Shown in pieces: positions 51,857-60,854 of a DNA stretch of 64,000 bases. This stretch comes from UBA5972 sp964567685 (GTDB lineage: Bacteria > Pseudomonadota > Alphaproteobacteria > Rhodobacterales > Rhodobacteraceae). A program made the translations under genes and the position numbers. The stretch is taken from positions 104,709-168,708 of the forward strand of contig CAZMNO010000001.1 in the NCBI GenBank assembly GCA_964567685.1, in the 5' to 3' direction. The notes beneath the pieces are model-generated. The model was not told where the DNA came from, did no database searches, and saw only the letters and a list, made by a program, of their open reading frames with translations. Each line of letters begins with the position of its first letter. The stretch's first letter is position 1.

Positions 51857-52597
51857 ATGGTACTGGTATCGCACAAACATAAGTTCATTTTCCTGAAGAC
51901 CAGGAAAACAGCCAGCACAAGCGTCGAGATGCTGCTGGAACCGTTTTGCGTTGCCGAAGGGCATGCAGCCACTGAAGAGACGCAGGCGATCGTTTCAGAC
52001 GCGGGTATAATAGGTACCCGCTTGGTTCCGAAATCCAGGCGTACCGCGCAATCGCGGCTTTGGTATAACCATATGCCGGCCTCTGAAATCAGCCACAACC
52101 TGGGCTCAGACCTTTTTGACGCCTACGCAAAGGTCACGACCATCCGGAACCCTTTTGAGCGGCTGGTTTCGGAATATTATTACAAACAACACCGCAGTGA
52201 GGCGCGTTTCTTGCCCGGTCCGGTGAAGCAATTGATGGCGAAAAGCAAAAACCCGGACCAACAATCCGAAATATCCCACTTTCGCAAATGGCTTCATCGT
52301 GGGCGTTGGAAATCTGATGCGGATATCGTGTTCCTGAATGGCAAGTTCATCCCTGATATTCTTATACGGTTCGAGCGACTTGCAGAGGATTTGTGCAAGA
52401 TGGCAACCGAACTCGGCCTTTCCCTCGATGCTGCTGCTCTGCCGGTGACCAAATCGCTTTCAGCCAGCCGCAAGTCCATTCCGGTTTCTGCCTATTTCGG
52501 GCCCCGCGAAGTTGACATCGTTCAACAACGCGAAGCCTGGAGTTTCGATATCGCAGGGTATCCTGCGATTCCCAATCCACATGAGGTAACCCAATGA
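51857..52597 (+). CDS. sulfotransferase family protein 4 (246 aa)
   Basis: Opens MVLVSHKHKFIFLKTRKTAS, with KTRKTASTSVEML as the 5'-phosphosulfate loop and KVTTIRNPFERLVSEYYY as the 3'-phosphate site, the closest relative of protein 2 within the window. Its stop overlaps the sucA start (ATGA), so sucA translation may depend on it. Confidence 0.85.
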   Translation: MVLVSHKHKFIFLKTRKTASTSVEMLLEPFCVAEGHAATEETQAIVSDAGIIGTRLVPKSRRTAQSRLWYNHMPASEISHNLGSDLFDAYAKVTTIRNPFERLVSEYYYKQHRSEARFLPGPVKQLMAKSKNPDQQSEISHFRKWLHRGRWKSDADIVFLNGKFIPDILIRFERLAEDLCKMATELGLSLDAAALPVTKSLSASRKSIPVSAYFGPREVDIVQQREAWSFDIAGYPAIPNPHEVTQ

Positions 52598-55548
52598 CCG
52601 AACAATCCTCAAACGACCAGTTCCACGCGTCCTCCTTCCTGCAGGGCCACAACGCGGAATATGTGGAGCAGCTATACGCTCGTTACGCCGACAACCCGGA
52701 CGCGGTCGATGAAAGCTGGCGCAGTTACTTCAAAGCGCTCGGGGATGCAGAACCCGATGTCAGAGCCGAGGCTGCGGGTCCGGCCTGGTTTCGCACCGAC
52801 TGGCCGCCCCAGCCTAGCGATGACCTGACGGCTGCGCTTGACGGGCAGTGGCCCGCAGAGCCCAAAAAGGCGGCTGAAAAGATCAAGGAAAAGGCAGAGG
52901 AAAAGGGGGTAGAGCTGTCTGACAGTCAGGTTCAGCAAGCCGTGCTGGACAGCCTGCGCGCGTTGATGCTTATCCGCGCCTATCGAATTCGCGGCCATCT
53001 GGCTGCCGATCTTGATCCGCTTGGCTTGCGTGAAGACAGCCGCCATCGGGAACTTGATCCGCTGAGTTACGGGTTTACCGAAAACGACATGGATCGCCCG
53101 ATCTTTCTGGACAAGGTACTGGGCCTTGATGTCGCGTCGATGCGCGAGATTCTCGCCATCGTCAAGACGACCTATTGCGGTACGTTTGCCCTGCAATACA
53201 TGCATATTTCCGACCCTGAGCAGGCTGGCTGGCTGAAAGAGCGGATCGAGGGGTACGGCAAGGAAATCCATTTCACCAAAATGGGCCGCAAAGCGATTCT
53301 GAACAGGCTGGTCGAGGCTGAAGGATTCGAGAAGTTCCTGCATGTGAAATACACCGGTACCAAGCGGTTCGGGCTTGACGGCGGCGAAGCGCTGATCCCG
53401 GCGATGGAACAGATCATCAAACGCGGTGGTGCGCTGGGTCTTGAGGAAATCATCATCGGCATGCCCCACAGGGGCCGTCTTTCTGTGCTGGCCAATGTGA
53501 TGGCCAAACCCTACCGCGCGATTTTTAACGAGTTTCAGGGGGGCAGTTTCAAGCCGGATGATGTCGAGGGTTCCGGGGATGTAAAGTACCATCTCGGTGC
53601 TTCGTCGGATCGCGAATTTGACGGCAACAGCGTTCATCTCAGCCTCACTGCCAACCCCTCGCATCTTGAGGCGGTAAACCCGGTGGTTCTGGGCAAAGTG
53701 CGCGCCAAGCAATGGCAAAAACAGGATCTGGACCGGACCAAGGTCCTGCCGGTATTGCTGCATGGTGACGCCGCTTTTGCCGGTCAGGGTGTGGTCGCCG
53801 AATGCTTTGGTCTTTCCGGTCTTGTCGGGCACAAAACCGGCGGCACGATGCACCTTATCGTGAATAACCAGATCGGCTTTACCACGGCCCCGCATTTCAG
53901 CCGCTCCAGCCCCTATCCGACCGACATTGCTCTGATGGTCGAGGCACCGATTTTTCACGTGAACGGTGACGATCCCGAGGCTGTTGTGCACGCCGCCCGG
54001 GTCGCAACCGAGTTTCGCCAGAAGTTCCACAAGGATGTGGTCATCGACGTGTTCTGTTATCGCCGCTTCGGTCACAACGAGGGCGACGAGCCGATGTTCA
54101 CCAATCCACTGATGTACAAGAAGGTGAAAACCCACAAGACCACGCTGCAGCTTTATACCGAACGGTTGGTTCAGGACGGGCTGATCCCGGAAGGCGAAAT
54201 CGAGGATATGAAGGCCGCGTTTCAGGCGCTTCTCAATGAAGAATTCGAGGCAGGAAAGGAGTATCGCCCGAACAAGGCCGACTGGCTGGATGGCCGCTGG
54301 TCGCATCTTGACAAGCAAAAGGGCGATTATCAGCGCGGTGCAACTGCCGTTGACAGGAAAATCCTTGATGAGGTCGGTGCGGCGCTGACGCGCTATCCGG
54401 AAGGTTTCAACATTCACAAGACCGCTCAGCGCCTGCTTGAAACCAAGAAAACAATGATCACGACCGGTGAAGGCATCGACTGGGCCACCGCCGAAGCACT
54501 GGCCTTCGGCACGTTGGCTCTTGAAGGGTTTCCGGTTCGCCTCGCCGGGCAGGACAGTACCCGCGGCACCTTCAGCCAACGCCATTCCGGCCTGATCGAT
54601 CAGGTGACCGAAGAGCGTTATTATCCGCTCAGAAATATCCGCGAAGGTCAGGCACCGTTTGTCGTGATCGACTCGATGCTGAGCGAATACGCAGTGCTCG
54701 GCTTTGAATACGGCTATTCGCTTGCCGAACCCAACGCGCTGGTGCTTTGGGAAGCACAGTTCGGCGACTTTGCCAATGGTGCGCAGATCATGATCGACCA
54801 GTTCATCTCGTCAGGCGAACGCAAGTGGCTGCGCATGTCGGGCCTTGTCATGCTTCTGCCGCACGGGTTTGAGGGGCAGGGGCCCGAACATTCCTCGGCC
54901 CGTCTTGAGCGCTATCTGCAAAACTCGGCCGAGGATAACTGGATCGTCGCCAACTGCACCACACCGGCGAATTATTTCCACATTCTCAGGCGACAGATGC
55001 ACCGGACTTTCCGCAAACCGCTGATCCTGATGACACCGAAATCGCTGCTGCGCCACAAACAGGCCGTCAGCACGATGGCCGATCTGGAAACCGGCTCGTC
55101 TTTCCACCGGGTGTTGTGGGATGATGCGCAGAAAGGCTGCTCCGATACCGTTCTCAAACCCGACGAGGAAATCCGCCGGGTCGTGCTTTGCTCGGGCAAG
55201 GTCTATTTCGACCTGCTGGCCAAACGCGATGCCGAAGGGTTGGATGATGTCTATCTGATGCGGCTGGAACAGTTCTATCCATTCCCGGCGATGTCGATGT
55301 CCAAAGAGTTCAGCCGGTTCAAACAGGCCGAAGTGGTCTGGTGCCAGGAAGAGCCGAAAAATCAGGGTGGCTGGACATTTGTTGAGCCAAATATCGAATG
55401 GATCCTGCAAAGGATCGGCGCAAAAGCCAAACGCCCGGCCTATGCAGGCCGTCCAGCCGCCGCCTCACCGGCAACCGGTCTGGCCTCACAACATAAACAA
55501 CAGCAAGAAGCGCTCGTGAACGACGCGCTTGGCATTGAAGGGGAGTAA
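52594..55548 (+). CDS. sucA: 2-oxoglutarate dehydrogenase E1 component
   Basis: The 984-residue thiamine-diphosphate-dependent E1 decarboxylates 2-oxoglutarate and passes succinyl to SucB. It has the E1 N-terminal segment FLQGHNAEYVEQLYARYADN, EIIIGMPHRGRLSVLANV, the ThDP region HGDAAFAGQGVVAE and MHLIVNNQIGFTT, and the C-terminal transketolase-type part (GQDSTRGTFSQRHSG, EFGDFANGAQ-like QFGDFANGAQIMIDQF). Length is normal. It is followed by sucB after 5 nt. Confidence 0.97.
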   Translation: MTEQSSNDQFHASSFLQGHNAEYVEQLYARYADNPDAVDESWRSYFKALGDAEPDVRAEAAGPAWFRTDWPPQPSDDLTAALDGQWPAEPKKAAEKIKEKAEEKGVELSDSQVQQAVLDSLRALMLIRAYRIRGHLAADLDPLGLREDSRHRELDPLSYGFTENDMDRPIFLDKVLGLDVASMREILAIVKTTYCGTFALQYMHISDPEQAGWLKERIEGYGKEIHFTKMGRKAILNRLVEAEGFEKFLHVKYTGTKRFGLDGGEALIPAMEQIIKRGGALGLEEIIIGMPHRGRLSVLANVMAKPYRAIFNEFQGGSFKPDDVEGSGDVKYHLGASSDREFDGNSVHLSLTANPSHLEAVNPVVLGKVRAKQWQKQDLDRTKVLPVLLHGDAAFAGQGVVAECFGLSGLVGHKTGGTMHLIVNNQIGFTTAPHFSRSSPYPTDIALMVEAPIFHVNGDDPEAVVHAARVATEFRQKFHKDVVIDVFCYRRFGHNEGDEPMFTNPLMYKKVKTHKTTLQLYTERLVQDGLIPEGEIEDMKAAFQALLNEEFEAGKEYRPNKADWLDGRWSHLDKQKGDYQRGATAVDRKILDEVGAALTRYPEGFNIHKTAQRLLETKKTMITTGEGIDWATAEALAFGTLALEGFPVRLAGQDSTRGTFSQRHSGLIDQVTEERYYPLRNIREGQAPFVVIDSMLSEYAVLGFEYGYSLAEPNALVLWEAQFGDFANGAQIMIDQFISSGERKWLRMSGLVMLLPHGFEGQGPEHSSARLERYLQNSAEDNWIVANCTTPANYFHILRRQMHRTFRKPLILMTPKSLLRHKQAVSTMADLETGSSFHRVLWDDAQKGCSDTVLKPDEEIRRVVLCSGKVYFDLLAKRDAEGLDDVYLMRLEQFYPFPAMSMSKEFSRFKQAEVVWCQEEPKNQGGWTFVEPNIEWILQRIGAKAKRPAYAGRPAAASPATGLASQHKQQQEALVNDALGIEGE

Positions 55549-55553
55549 GCCCG

Positions 55554-57110
55554 ATGTCCACCGAAGTCCGCGTACCCACATTGGGCGAAAGCGTCACCGA
55601 AGCCACGATCGCAACCTGGTTCAAGAAACCCGGTGATGCGGTCGCAGCAGATGAAATGTTGTGCGAACTGGAAACCGACAAAGTAACCGTCGAAGTGCCC
55701 GCCCCGTCCGGTGGTACCTTGTCAGAGATTATCGCCGCCGAAGGTTCGACCGTTGGCGTCAACGCCTTGTTGGCAACAATTTCAGAAGGCGCAAGTGCTG
55801 CACCGGCTGAAAAGGCTGCAGCTCCGGCTCCGGCAACGCCTGTTGCCCAGGCAGCACCGGAAACCGGTGGCAGTATTGACGTCATGGTTCCGGCGCTTGG
55901 TGAAAGCGTTACGGAAGCGACAGTATCAAGCTGGTTCAAATCGGTCGGCGACAGCGTTACCGCCGACGAAATGCTGTGCGAGCTGGAAACCGACAAGGTC
56001 TCGGTCGAGGTTCCGGCACCGGGTGCCGGCGTGATCGCCGAAATCCTTGCCCCGGCAGGCACTACGGTTGCCAGTGCGGCGAAACTTGCGGTTATTTCCG
56101 CCAATGGCAGCGTTGCAGCCGCCGCTCCGGAAGCGGCGGTATCACCTGCAACCGCAGTCAGCTCTGTTCAGGATGTCGAAGACGCACCTTCCGCCAAGAA
56201 AATGATGGCGGAAAGCGGATTGTCCTCCGATCAGGTCACCGGCACCGGGCGCGACGGGCGGGTGATGAAAGAAGACGTGCAAAACGCCTTAAGCAGTGAC
56301 GCCGCTCAACCAGCTCAGGAGCCACAAACCCCTCCGGTCCCGGCTGCAGAAGTCCCGACAGCACCTGCTCCGGCTCCTGCTCCACGCGCACCGGTTGCCG
56401 TTGAAGACGAGGGCCGCGAGGAACGGGTGAAAATGACCCGCCTGCGCCAGACCATCGCGCGACGTCTGAAAGACAGCCAGAACACTGCCGCCATGCTGAC
56501 CACCTATAACGAGGTCGACATGTCTGCTGTGATGGCTCTGCGCAACGAATACAAGGAGCTCTTTCAAAAGAAACACGGCGTCAAGCTTGGTTTCATGTCG
56601 TTCTTTGTCAAAGCCTGCTGCCATGCGCTGAACGAAGTGCCGGACGTGAACGCGGAAATCGACGGCAAGGATGTGGTCTATAAAAACTTCGTTCATATGG
56701 GCGTGGCGGTTGGCACCCCGACGGGATTGGTTGTGCCGGTTGTGCGCGACGCCGATCAGATGTCTTTTGCCAATATCGAGAAGAAGATCAACGAACTGGG
56801 CGTCCGTGCGCGTGATGGCAAGCTTTCGATGGCCGATATGCAGGGCGGTACTTTCACCATCTCAAACGGTGGTGTCTATGGCTCGCTGATGTCTTCGCCC
56901 ATTCTCAACCCGCCACAATCCGGCATTCTGGGAATGCACAAGATCCAGGACCGCCCCGTGGTGATCAACGGTGAAATTGTTATCCGCCCGATGATGTATC
57001 TGGCACTGAGCTACGACCACAGGATAGTCGATGGCAAGGGTGCGGTGACGTTTTTGGTGCGGGTGAAAGAGGCGTTGGAGGATCCGAGGCGGTTGCTGAT
57101 GGATTTGTGA
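55554..57110 (+). CDS. sucB: 2-oxoglutarate dehydrogenase E2 with two lipoyl domains
   Basis: Dihydrolipoyl succinyltransferase, 518 residues. Two lipoyl domains are present, with lipoylated lysines at Lys43 (ELETDKVTVEV) and Lys148 (ELETDKVSVEV). Ala/Pro linkers, a peripheral-subunit-binding domain (SAKKMMAESGLSSDQVTGTG) and the catalytic core with SYDHRIVDGKGAV follow. E. coli SucB has a single lipoyl domain, so the doubled form is a lineage feature. It shares E3 (lpd) encoded 2.3 kb downstream. Confidence 0.96.
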   Translation: MSTEVRVPTLGESVTEATIATWFKKPGDAVAADEMLCELETDKVTVEVPAPSGGTLSEIIAAEGSTVGVNALLATISEGASAAPAEKAAAPAPATPVAQAAPETGGSIDVMVPALGESVTEATVSSWFKSVGDSVTADEMLCELETDKVSVEVPAPGAGVIAEILAPAGTTVASAAKLAVISANGSVAAAAPEAAVSPATAVSSVQDVEDAPSAKKMMAESGLSSDQVTGTGRDGRVMKEDVQNALSSDAAQPAQEPQTPPVPAAEVPTAPAPAPAPRAPVAVEDEGREERVKMTRLRQTIARRLKDSQNTAAMLTTYNEVDMSAVMALRNEYKELFQKKHGVKLGFMSFFVKACCHALNEVPDVNAEIDGKDVVYKNFVHMGVAVGTPTGLVVPVVRDADQMSFANIEKKINELGVRARDGKLSMADMQGGTFTISNGGVYGSLMSSPILNPPQSGILGMHKIQDRPVVINGEIVIRPMMYLALSYDHRIVDGKGAVTFLVRVKEALEDPRRLLMDL

Positions 57111-57123
57111 TGGAGCACGTAGG

Positions 57124-57984
57124 ATGAAGCCCAAGGTTTTTAATGAGCCGGAACTGCCTCTGCGCAAGAAGCGACAAAACGCTGCTTGCGTCTTTGAGGA
57201 TTACCCAGACAGTTTTTCCAGCGAGGAGGACGCGTTTCAGTTTCTGAAACACATATTTGTATCTGCAAGTAATAGATGGGCGTATAGTGGCAACGGGAAG
57301 TCTGGCACGTCCTCGACCAAGCGATTTATTTTCGAGCTGGAATTTGGGTCCAAACTGACAGTGGCTTTGGACAATCCGAAAGATATCAATCCCGATTCAA
57401 ATGCGCATGGTTTGACAAAGGCGGGTGTTTTCAGGTCTTTGGTTTCTATAGCTGGTGGTATCGATTTACTTGATGGAGTGCTGAGAATTACTACAGTTCG
57501 GCATCCACTCAGCCGCGTTCTTTCAGCTTTCAATTACCTATGCATTATCAACGACCGAGCCCATGTCTGGATGGTCGAAGAGCGCCTCAGAATGAACGCA
57601 ATGGTTGGTTTTGATTGGGAAAAGGAACCGAGAACATCTCGTGGTTTGGCCAAATTCCTCAACTACATCGAGTTATGTACCCAAGCCAATGCCGAGAGAA
57701 TAGTTAACCCCCACTGGCGCATTCAGGTTGATAATATTCACCCAGACGTGTTCAAGCCGCATATCATTGGACGAACTGAAGATCTCGGAACGTTTTATCG
57801 CGAGATCGCCGAGCGGCTTGATCAGCCCCTTCCGGAGAACTGGATTTTGCCGGAAGCGAACAAATCGCAATACGCCACGGATCCGGCAACACTGATAACG
57901 CCCGAAATTGAACGTCAGATCGAAAATATATACAGGCGCGATTTTGAGGAATTTGGCTATCAACCAGACGAATGGCGACTGTGA
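57124..57984 (+). CDS. sulfotransferase-like protein 5 (286 aa)
   Basis: WAYSGNGKSGTSSTKRFIFE holds the 5'-phosphosulfate loop and RITTVRHPLSRVLSAFNYL the 3'-phosphate site; the ending RRDFEEFGYQPDEW is also typical of Sulfotransfer_2 proteins. Base composition is clearly AT-richer than sucB before it, suggesting recent acquisition. GGAG lies 8 nt before the ATG, 13 nt after sucB. Confidence 0.8.
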   Translation: MKPKVFNEPELPLRKKRQNAACVFEDYPDSFSSEEDAFQFLKHIFVSASNRWAYSGNGKSGTSSTKRFIFELEFGSKLTVALDNPKDINPDSNAHGLTKAGVFRSLVSIAGGIDLLDGVLRITTVRHPLSRVLSAFNYLCIINDRAHVWMVEERLRMNAMVGFDWEKEPRTSRGLAKFLNYIELCTQANAERIVNPHWRIQVDNIHPDVFKPHIIGRTEDLGTFYREIAERLDQPLPENWILPEANKSQYATDPATLITPEIERQIENIYRRDFEEFGYQPDEWRL

Positions 57985-58032
57985 TGCAAGCAGATTTTCG
58001 TCACCTCCACTTACCTGCAAAGGATCGATGAT

Positions 58033-58638
58033 TTGCTCTCCGCCGAATTCCTGATCGCTGCAATGATCGTTGTGCTGATCCCCGGCACCGGGGTTATTTA
58101 CACGATTGCCACTGGCATCGCACGCGGCTGGTCTGCCAGCACCGCCGCTGCTTTTGGCTGCACGCTCGGCATCCTGCCAGCCATTGCTGCGGCCTTTATC
58201 GGCCTCTCGGCGATCCTTCATGCGGGGGCCGTGGCCTTTACGGTTCTGAAATATGCCGGGGCTGCGTTTCTGATCTATCTGGCGTGGCAGACGTGGAATG
58301 AACGGGGGCCAATAACTTTGAAACGGGAAGTGCCGGTCTCGTTCCTCAAACTCGCCACAACCGGAATTCTGATCAATGTGCTGAACCCGAAACTCTCGAT
58401 CTTCTTTCTGGCTTTCCTACCGCAGTTCATTGACCCGGCGGCGGCGATCAATCCGCAGCTCACGGTGATGAGTGTCACCTTCATGGTCATGACCTTTGCC
58501 GTATTCGTGATCTACGGTGCCATCGCCGCCGCAGTTGGCCGCTATCTGCGCCGCCCTGGCGTGACCGACTGGATCCGCCGCGGCTCTGCCCTGACCTTTG
58601 CCGGGCTCGGCGCGCGTCTGGCTATGCTGGAAAGCTGA
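58033..58638 (+). CDS. LysE/RhtB family amino-acid exporter
   Basis: A 201-residue membrane protein with about six hydrophobic helices. The family opening FLIAAMIVVLIPGTGVIYTI and later LNPKLSIFFLAFLPQFID are diagnostic. It exports amino acids or similar small compounds across the inner membrane. It starts at TTG with AAGGA 7 nt upstream. Substrate not deducible. Confidence 0.9.
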   Translation: MLSAEFLIAAMIVVLIPGTGVIYTIATGIARGWSASTAAAFGCTLGILPAIAAAFIGLSAILHAGAVAFTVLKYAGAAFLIYLAWQTWNERGPITLKREVPVSFLKLATTGILINVLNPKLSIFFLAFLPQFIDPAAAINPQLTVMSVTFMVMTFAVFVIYGAIAAAVGRYLRRPGVTDWIRRGSALTFAGLGARLAMLES

Positions 58639-58641
58639 GAT

Positions 58642-58878
58642 ATGGCCTATCTCGACCCCGAAACCCTGACCTGCCCCAACTGTGGCCGCACAGGTGATCT
58701 GGTCTGGATAATTGGCGAGGGGCCGAATACCAAACCGGGGCAGGGGCCGGACTATGTGGATGTGATGGAAGACGGGATCTGGAAAGTTGAAACCAAGGCA
58801 ACTGCGTCGAAATGGGCTGGCAGGATCACCTGCCCGGACTGCGGAGAAATGGTTTGCGATAGGTGGGTGACCGAATGA
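58642..58878 (+). CDS. small zinc-ribbon protein (78 aa)
   Basis: Two CxxC knuckles, LTCPNCGRTG and ITCPDCGEMVC, about 50 residues apart, would bind one zinc. The part between contains GPDYVDVMEDGIWKVE. It starts 3 nt after the LysE-type gene, and its stop overlaps the next start (ATGA). Function unknown. Confidence 0.72.
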   Translation: MAYLDPETLTCPNCGRTGDLVWIIGEGPNTKPGQGPDYVDVMEDGIWKVETKATASKWAGRITCPDCGEMVCDRWVTE

Positions 58879-59324
58879 GCCGTCCATTGGGAATATGGGC
58901 TATGGCGGTTTTTGGCATAGCTATGCTTGTAGCTAACTGTCTTGCGATACTCGAATTGGTCCATGATGTGGAAACTCGAAGAATTCTGGAGAAAACCCTC
59001 CCTCAGGGGTCGCTGGTGCTAATTAAGATTCAGACAATTTTCACTTTGATTGGAGCAGGATTGTTCGCTCAAACAGGACTTTGGTTGGGTTTCATTATTG
59101 CGATACTTGCGCGAAGAAAGATTTCGATCTTCTTGTGGCTTGCCGCGTGCCTTCTTCCATTGATGTTCTTTCTGAATCTTTTGATCTCAGTGGATAAACC
59201 TCTTCATGACACCTATTCAAAACTCGGCGAATATGCACTCGAGAGTTTTTGGGGTTCAGCTGTTATCCTGATTGCGGGAGTGATTTTTCTTGAAATCGCG
59301 AGACGAAAAGGAAAGTTGAGTTGA
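58875..59324 (+). CDS. membrane protein of unknown function (149 aa)
   Basis: Four hydrophobic segments (GIWAMAVFGIAMLVANCLAI, TIFTLIGAGLFAQTGLWLGF, IFLWLAACLLPLMFFLNLLI, SAVILIAGVIFLEIA). It starts inside the stop of the zinc-ribbon gene. AT-richer than lpd and the suc genes, like the sulfotransferase gene at 57124, so the stretch 57.1-59.3 kb may be partly foreign. Confidence 0.65.
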   Translation: MSRPLGIWAMAVFGIAMLVANCLAILELVHDVETRRILEKTLPQGSLVLIKIQTIFTLIGAGLFAQTGLWLGFIIAILARRKISIFLWLAACLLPLMFFLNLLISVDKPLHDTYSKLGEYALESFWGSAVILIAGVIFLEIARRKGKLS

Positions 59325-59453
59325 ATACCTCACTCTCCTACTTTGCGCAAAATCACACCGACAAGTCGAACTGTCGCACGCACAAGAGTAGTTTACGGCC
59401 AAAACCCGGTCTAACTACAAATCTGACTCTAATTCCGCCCCAAGGAGGCTCCC

Positions 59454-60839
59454 ATGTCCAACTATGACGTCATCATCATCGGCGGTGGCCCCGGTGGCTA
59501 TGTCTGCGCCATTCGCTGTGCCCAGCTCGGCCTGAAAACTGCCTGTGTCGAGGGCCGGGGAAGCCTTGGTGGCACCTGCCTCAATGTCGGCTGTATCCCC
59601 TCCAAGGCGCTGCTTCATGCCAGCCATTCCTATCATGAGGCGACTCATAATTTCACCAAGATGGGGTTGATGGGCAAATCCCCTTCGTTCGATTTCAGTA
59701 AGATGCTGGAATATAAGGATGAGGTGATCAAGCAGAACACGATGGGGATCGAGTTTCTGTTTAAAAAGAACAAGGTAGACTACATTCAGGGCTGGGGGAA
59801 GATCACCGCCAAGGGCGAGGTCGCCGTGGGTGACACGGCCTATTCGGCAAAGAATATCGTCATCGCGACAGGCTCGGAGCCGTCAACGCTGAAGGGTGTT
59901 GAGGTTGATGAAGAAATGGTGGTGACTTCAACCGGCGCGCTGGCTTTGCCAAAGGTGCCAAAGAAGATGGTTGTCATCGGTGCCGGCGTGATCGGGCTTG
60001 AACTGGGGTCGGTCTATTCGCGGCTTGGGGCTGAGGTCACGGTGGTTGAGTTTTTGGATCAGATCACCCCCGGCATGGATGGTGAGATCTGCAAAACCTT
60101 CCAGAGAAGCCTGAAAAAACAAGGTCTTAAATTTGTCATGGGGGCGGCTGTTCAGTCGGTTGAAAAGCTGAAAACCAAAGCCAAGGTCCATTACAAACTG
60201 CGCAAGAATGACAGTGAAGCCACACTTGAAGGCGATATCGTTCTGGTCGCTACCGGTCGCCGCCCCTACACCGAAGGGCTGGGTCTGGAGGCGGTTGGCG
60301 TCAAGCTGACGGACCACGGACAGATCGAAACGCAAGGCTGGAAAACTAGTGCTGACGGCATCTGGGCCATCGGTGATGTAATCACCGGCCCGATGCTGGC
60401 CCACAAGGCCGAAGACGAAGGGATGGCCGTGGCAGAAAGCATTGCCGGTCAGCACGGCCACGTGAACTATGACGTCATACCCGGTGTGATATATACCTCG
60501 CCTGAAGTTGCCAGCGTCGGCAAGACCGAGGAACAGCTGAAAGAGGAAGGCCGTGACTATAAGGCTGGCAAGTTCAATTTCATGGCCAATGGCCGTGCCA
60601 AAGCCTCGCAAATGGGTGAAGGGTTCGTGAAGATCCTGGCGGATGCCAAAACCGATCGCATTCTCGGTTGTCATCTGATGGGGCCTGCGGCTGGTGAGCT
60701 GATCCACGAGATTTGTGTGGCAATGGAATTTGGCGCGGCCGCTGAAGATATCGCGCGCACCTGCCATGCGCATCCGACTTTTTCAGAGGCGATGCGAGAG
60801 GCTGCGCTGGCTTGTGGCGACGGGGCTATTCACGCCTGA
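59454..60839 (+). CDS. lpd: dihydrolipoamide dehydrogenase (E3)
   Basis: A 461-residue flavoprotein disulfide reductase that reoxidises the lipoyl groups of SucB (and possibly of pyruvate dehydrogenase). FAD site VIIIGGGPGGYVCAI, redox-active disulfide Cys42/Cys47 in GGTCLNVGCIPSK, NAD site VVIGAGVIGLELGSV and the C-terminal HAHPTFSEAMREA with the catalytic His-Glu. AAGGAGG precedes the ATG. It is the last TCA gene and converges on the GntR gene. Confidence 0.97.
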   Translation: MSNYDVIIIGGGPGGYVCAIRCAQLGLKTACVEGRGSLGGTCLNVGCIPSKALLHASHSYHEATHNFTKMGLMGKSPSFDFSKMLEYKDEVIKQNTMGIEFLFKKNKVDYIQGWGKITAKGEVAVGDTAYSAKNIVIATGSEPSTLKGVEVDEEMVVTSTGALALPKVPKKMVVIGAGVIGLELGSVYSRLGAEVTVVEFLDQITPGMDGEICKTFQRSLKKQGLKFVMGAAVQSVEKLKTKAKVHYKLRKNDSEATLEGDIVLVATGRRPYTEGLGLEAVGVKLTDHGQIETQGWKTSADGIWAIGDVITGPMLAHKAEDEGMAVAESIAGQHGHVNYDVIPGVIYTSPEVASVGKTEEQLKEEGRDYKAGKFNFMANGRAKASQMGEGFVKILADAKTDRILGCHLMGPAAGELIHEICVAMEFGAAAEDIARTCHAHPTFSEAMREAALACGDGAIHA

Positions 60840-60854
60840 TGGCTGCGTGGGAGT

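Noticed and set aside
52672..54585. 637-codon frame on the minus strand
   Set aside because: Exactly antisense to sucA, without family motifs; a shadow produced by codon bias in a GC-rich gene.
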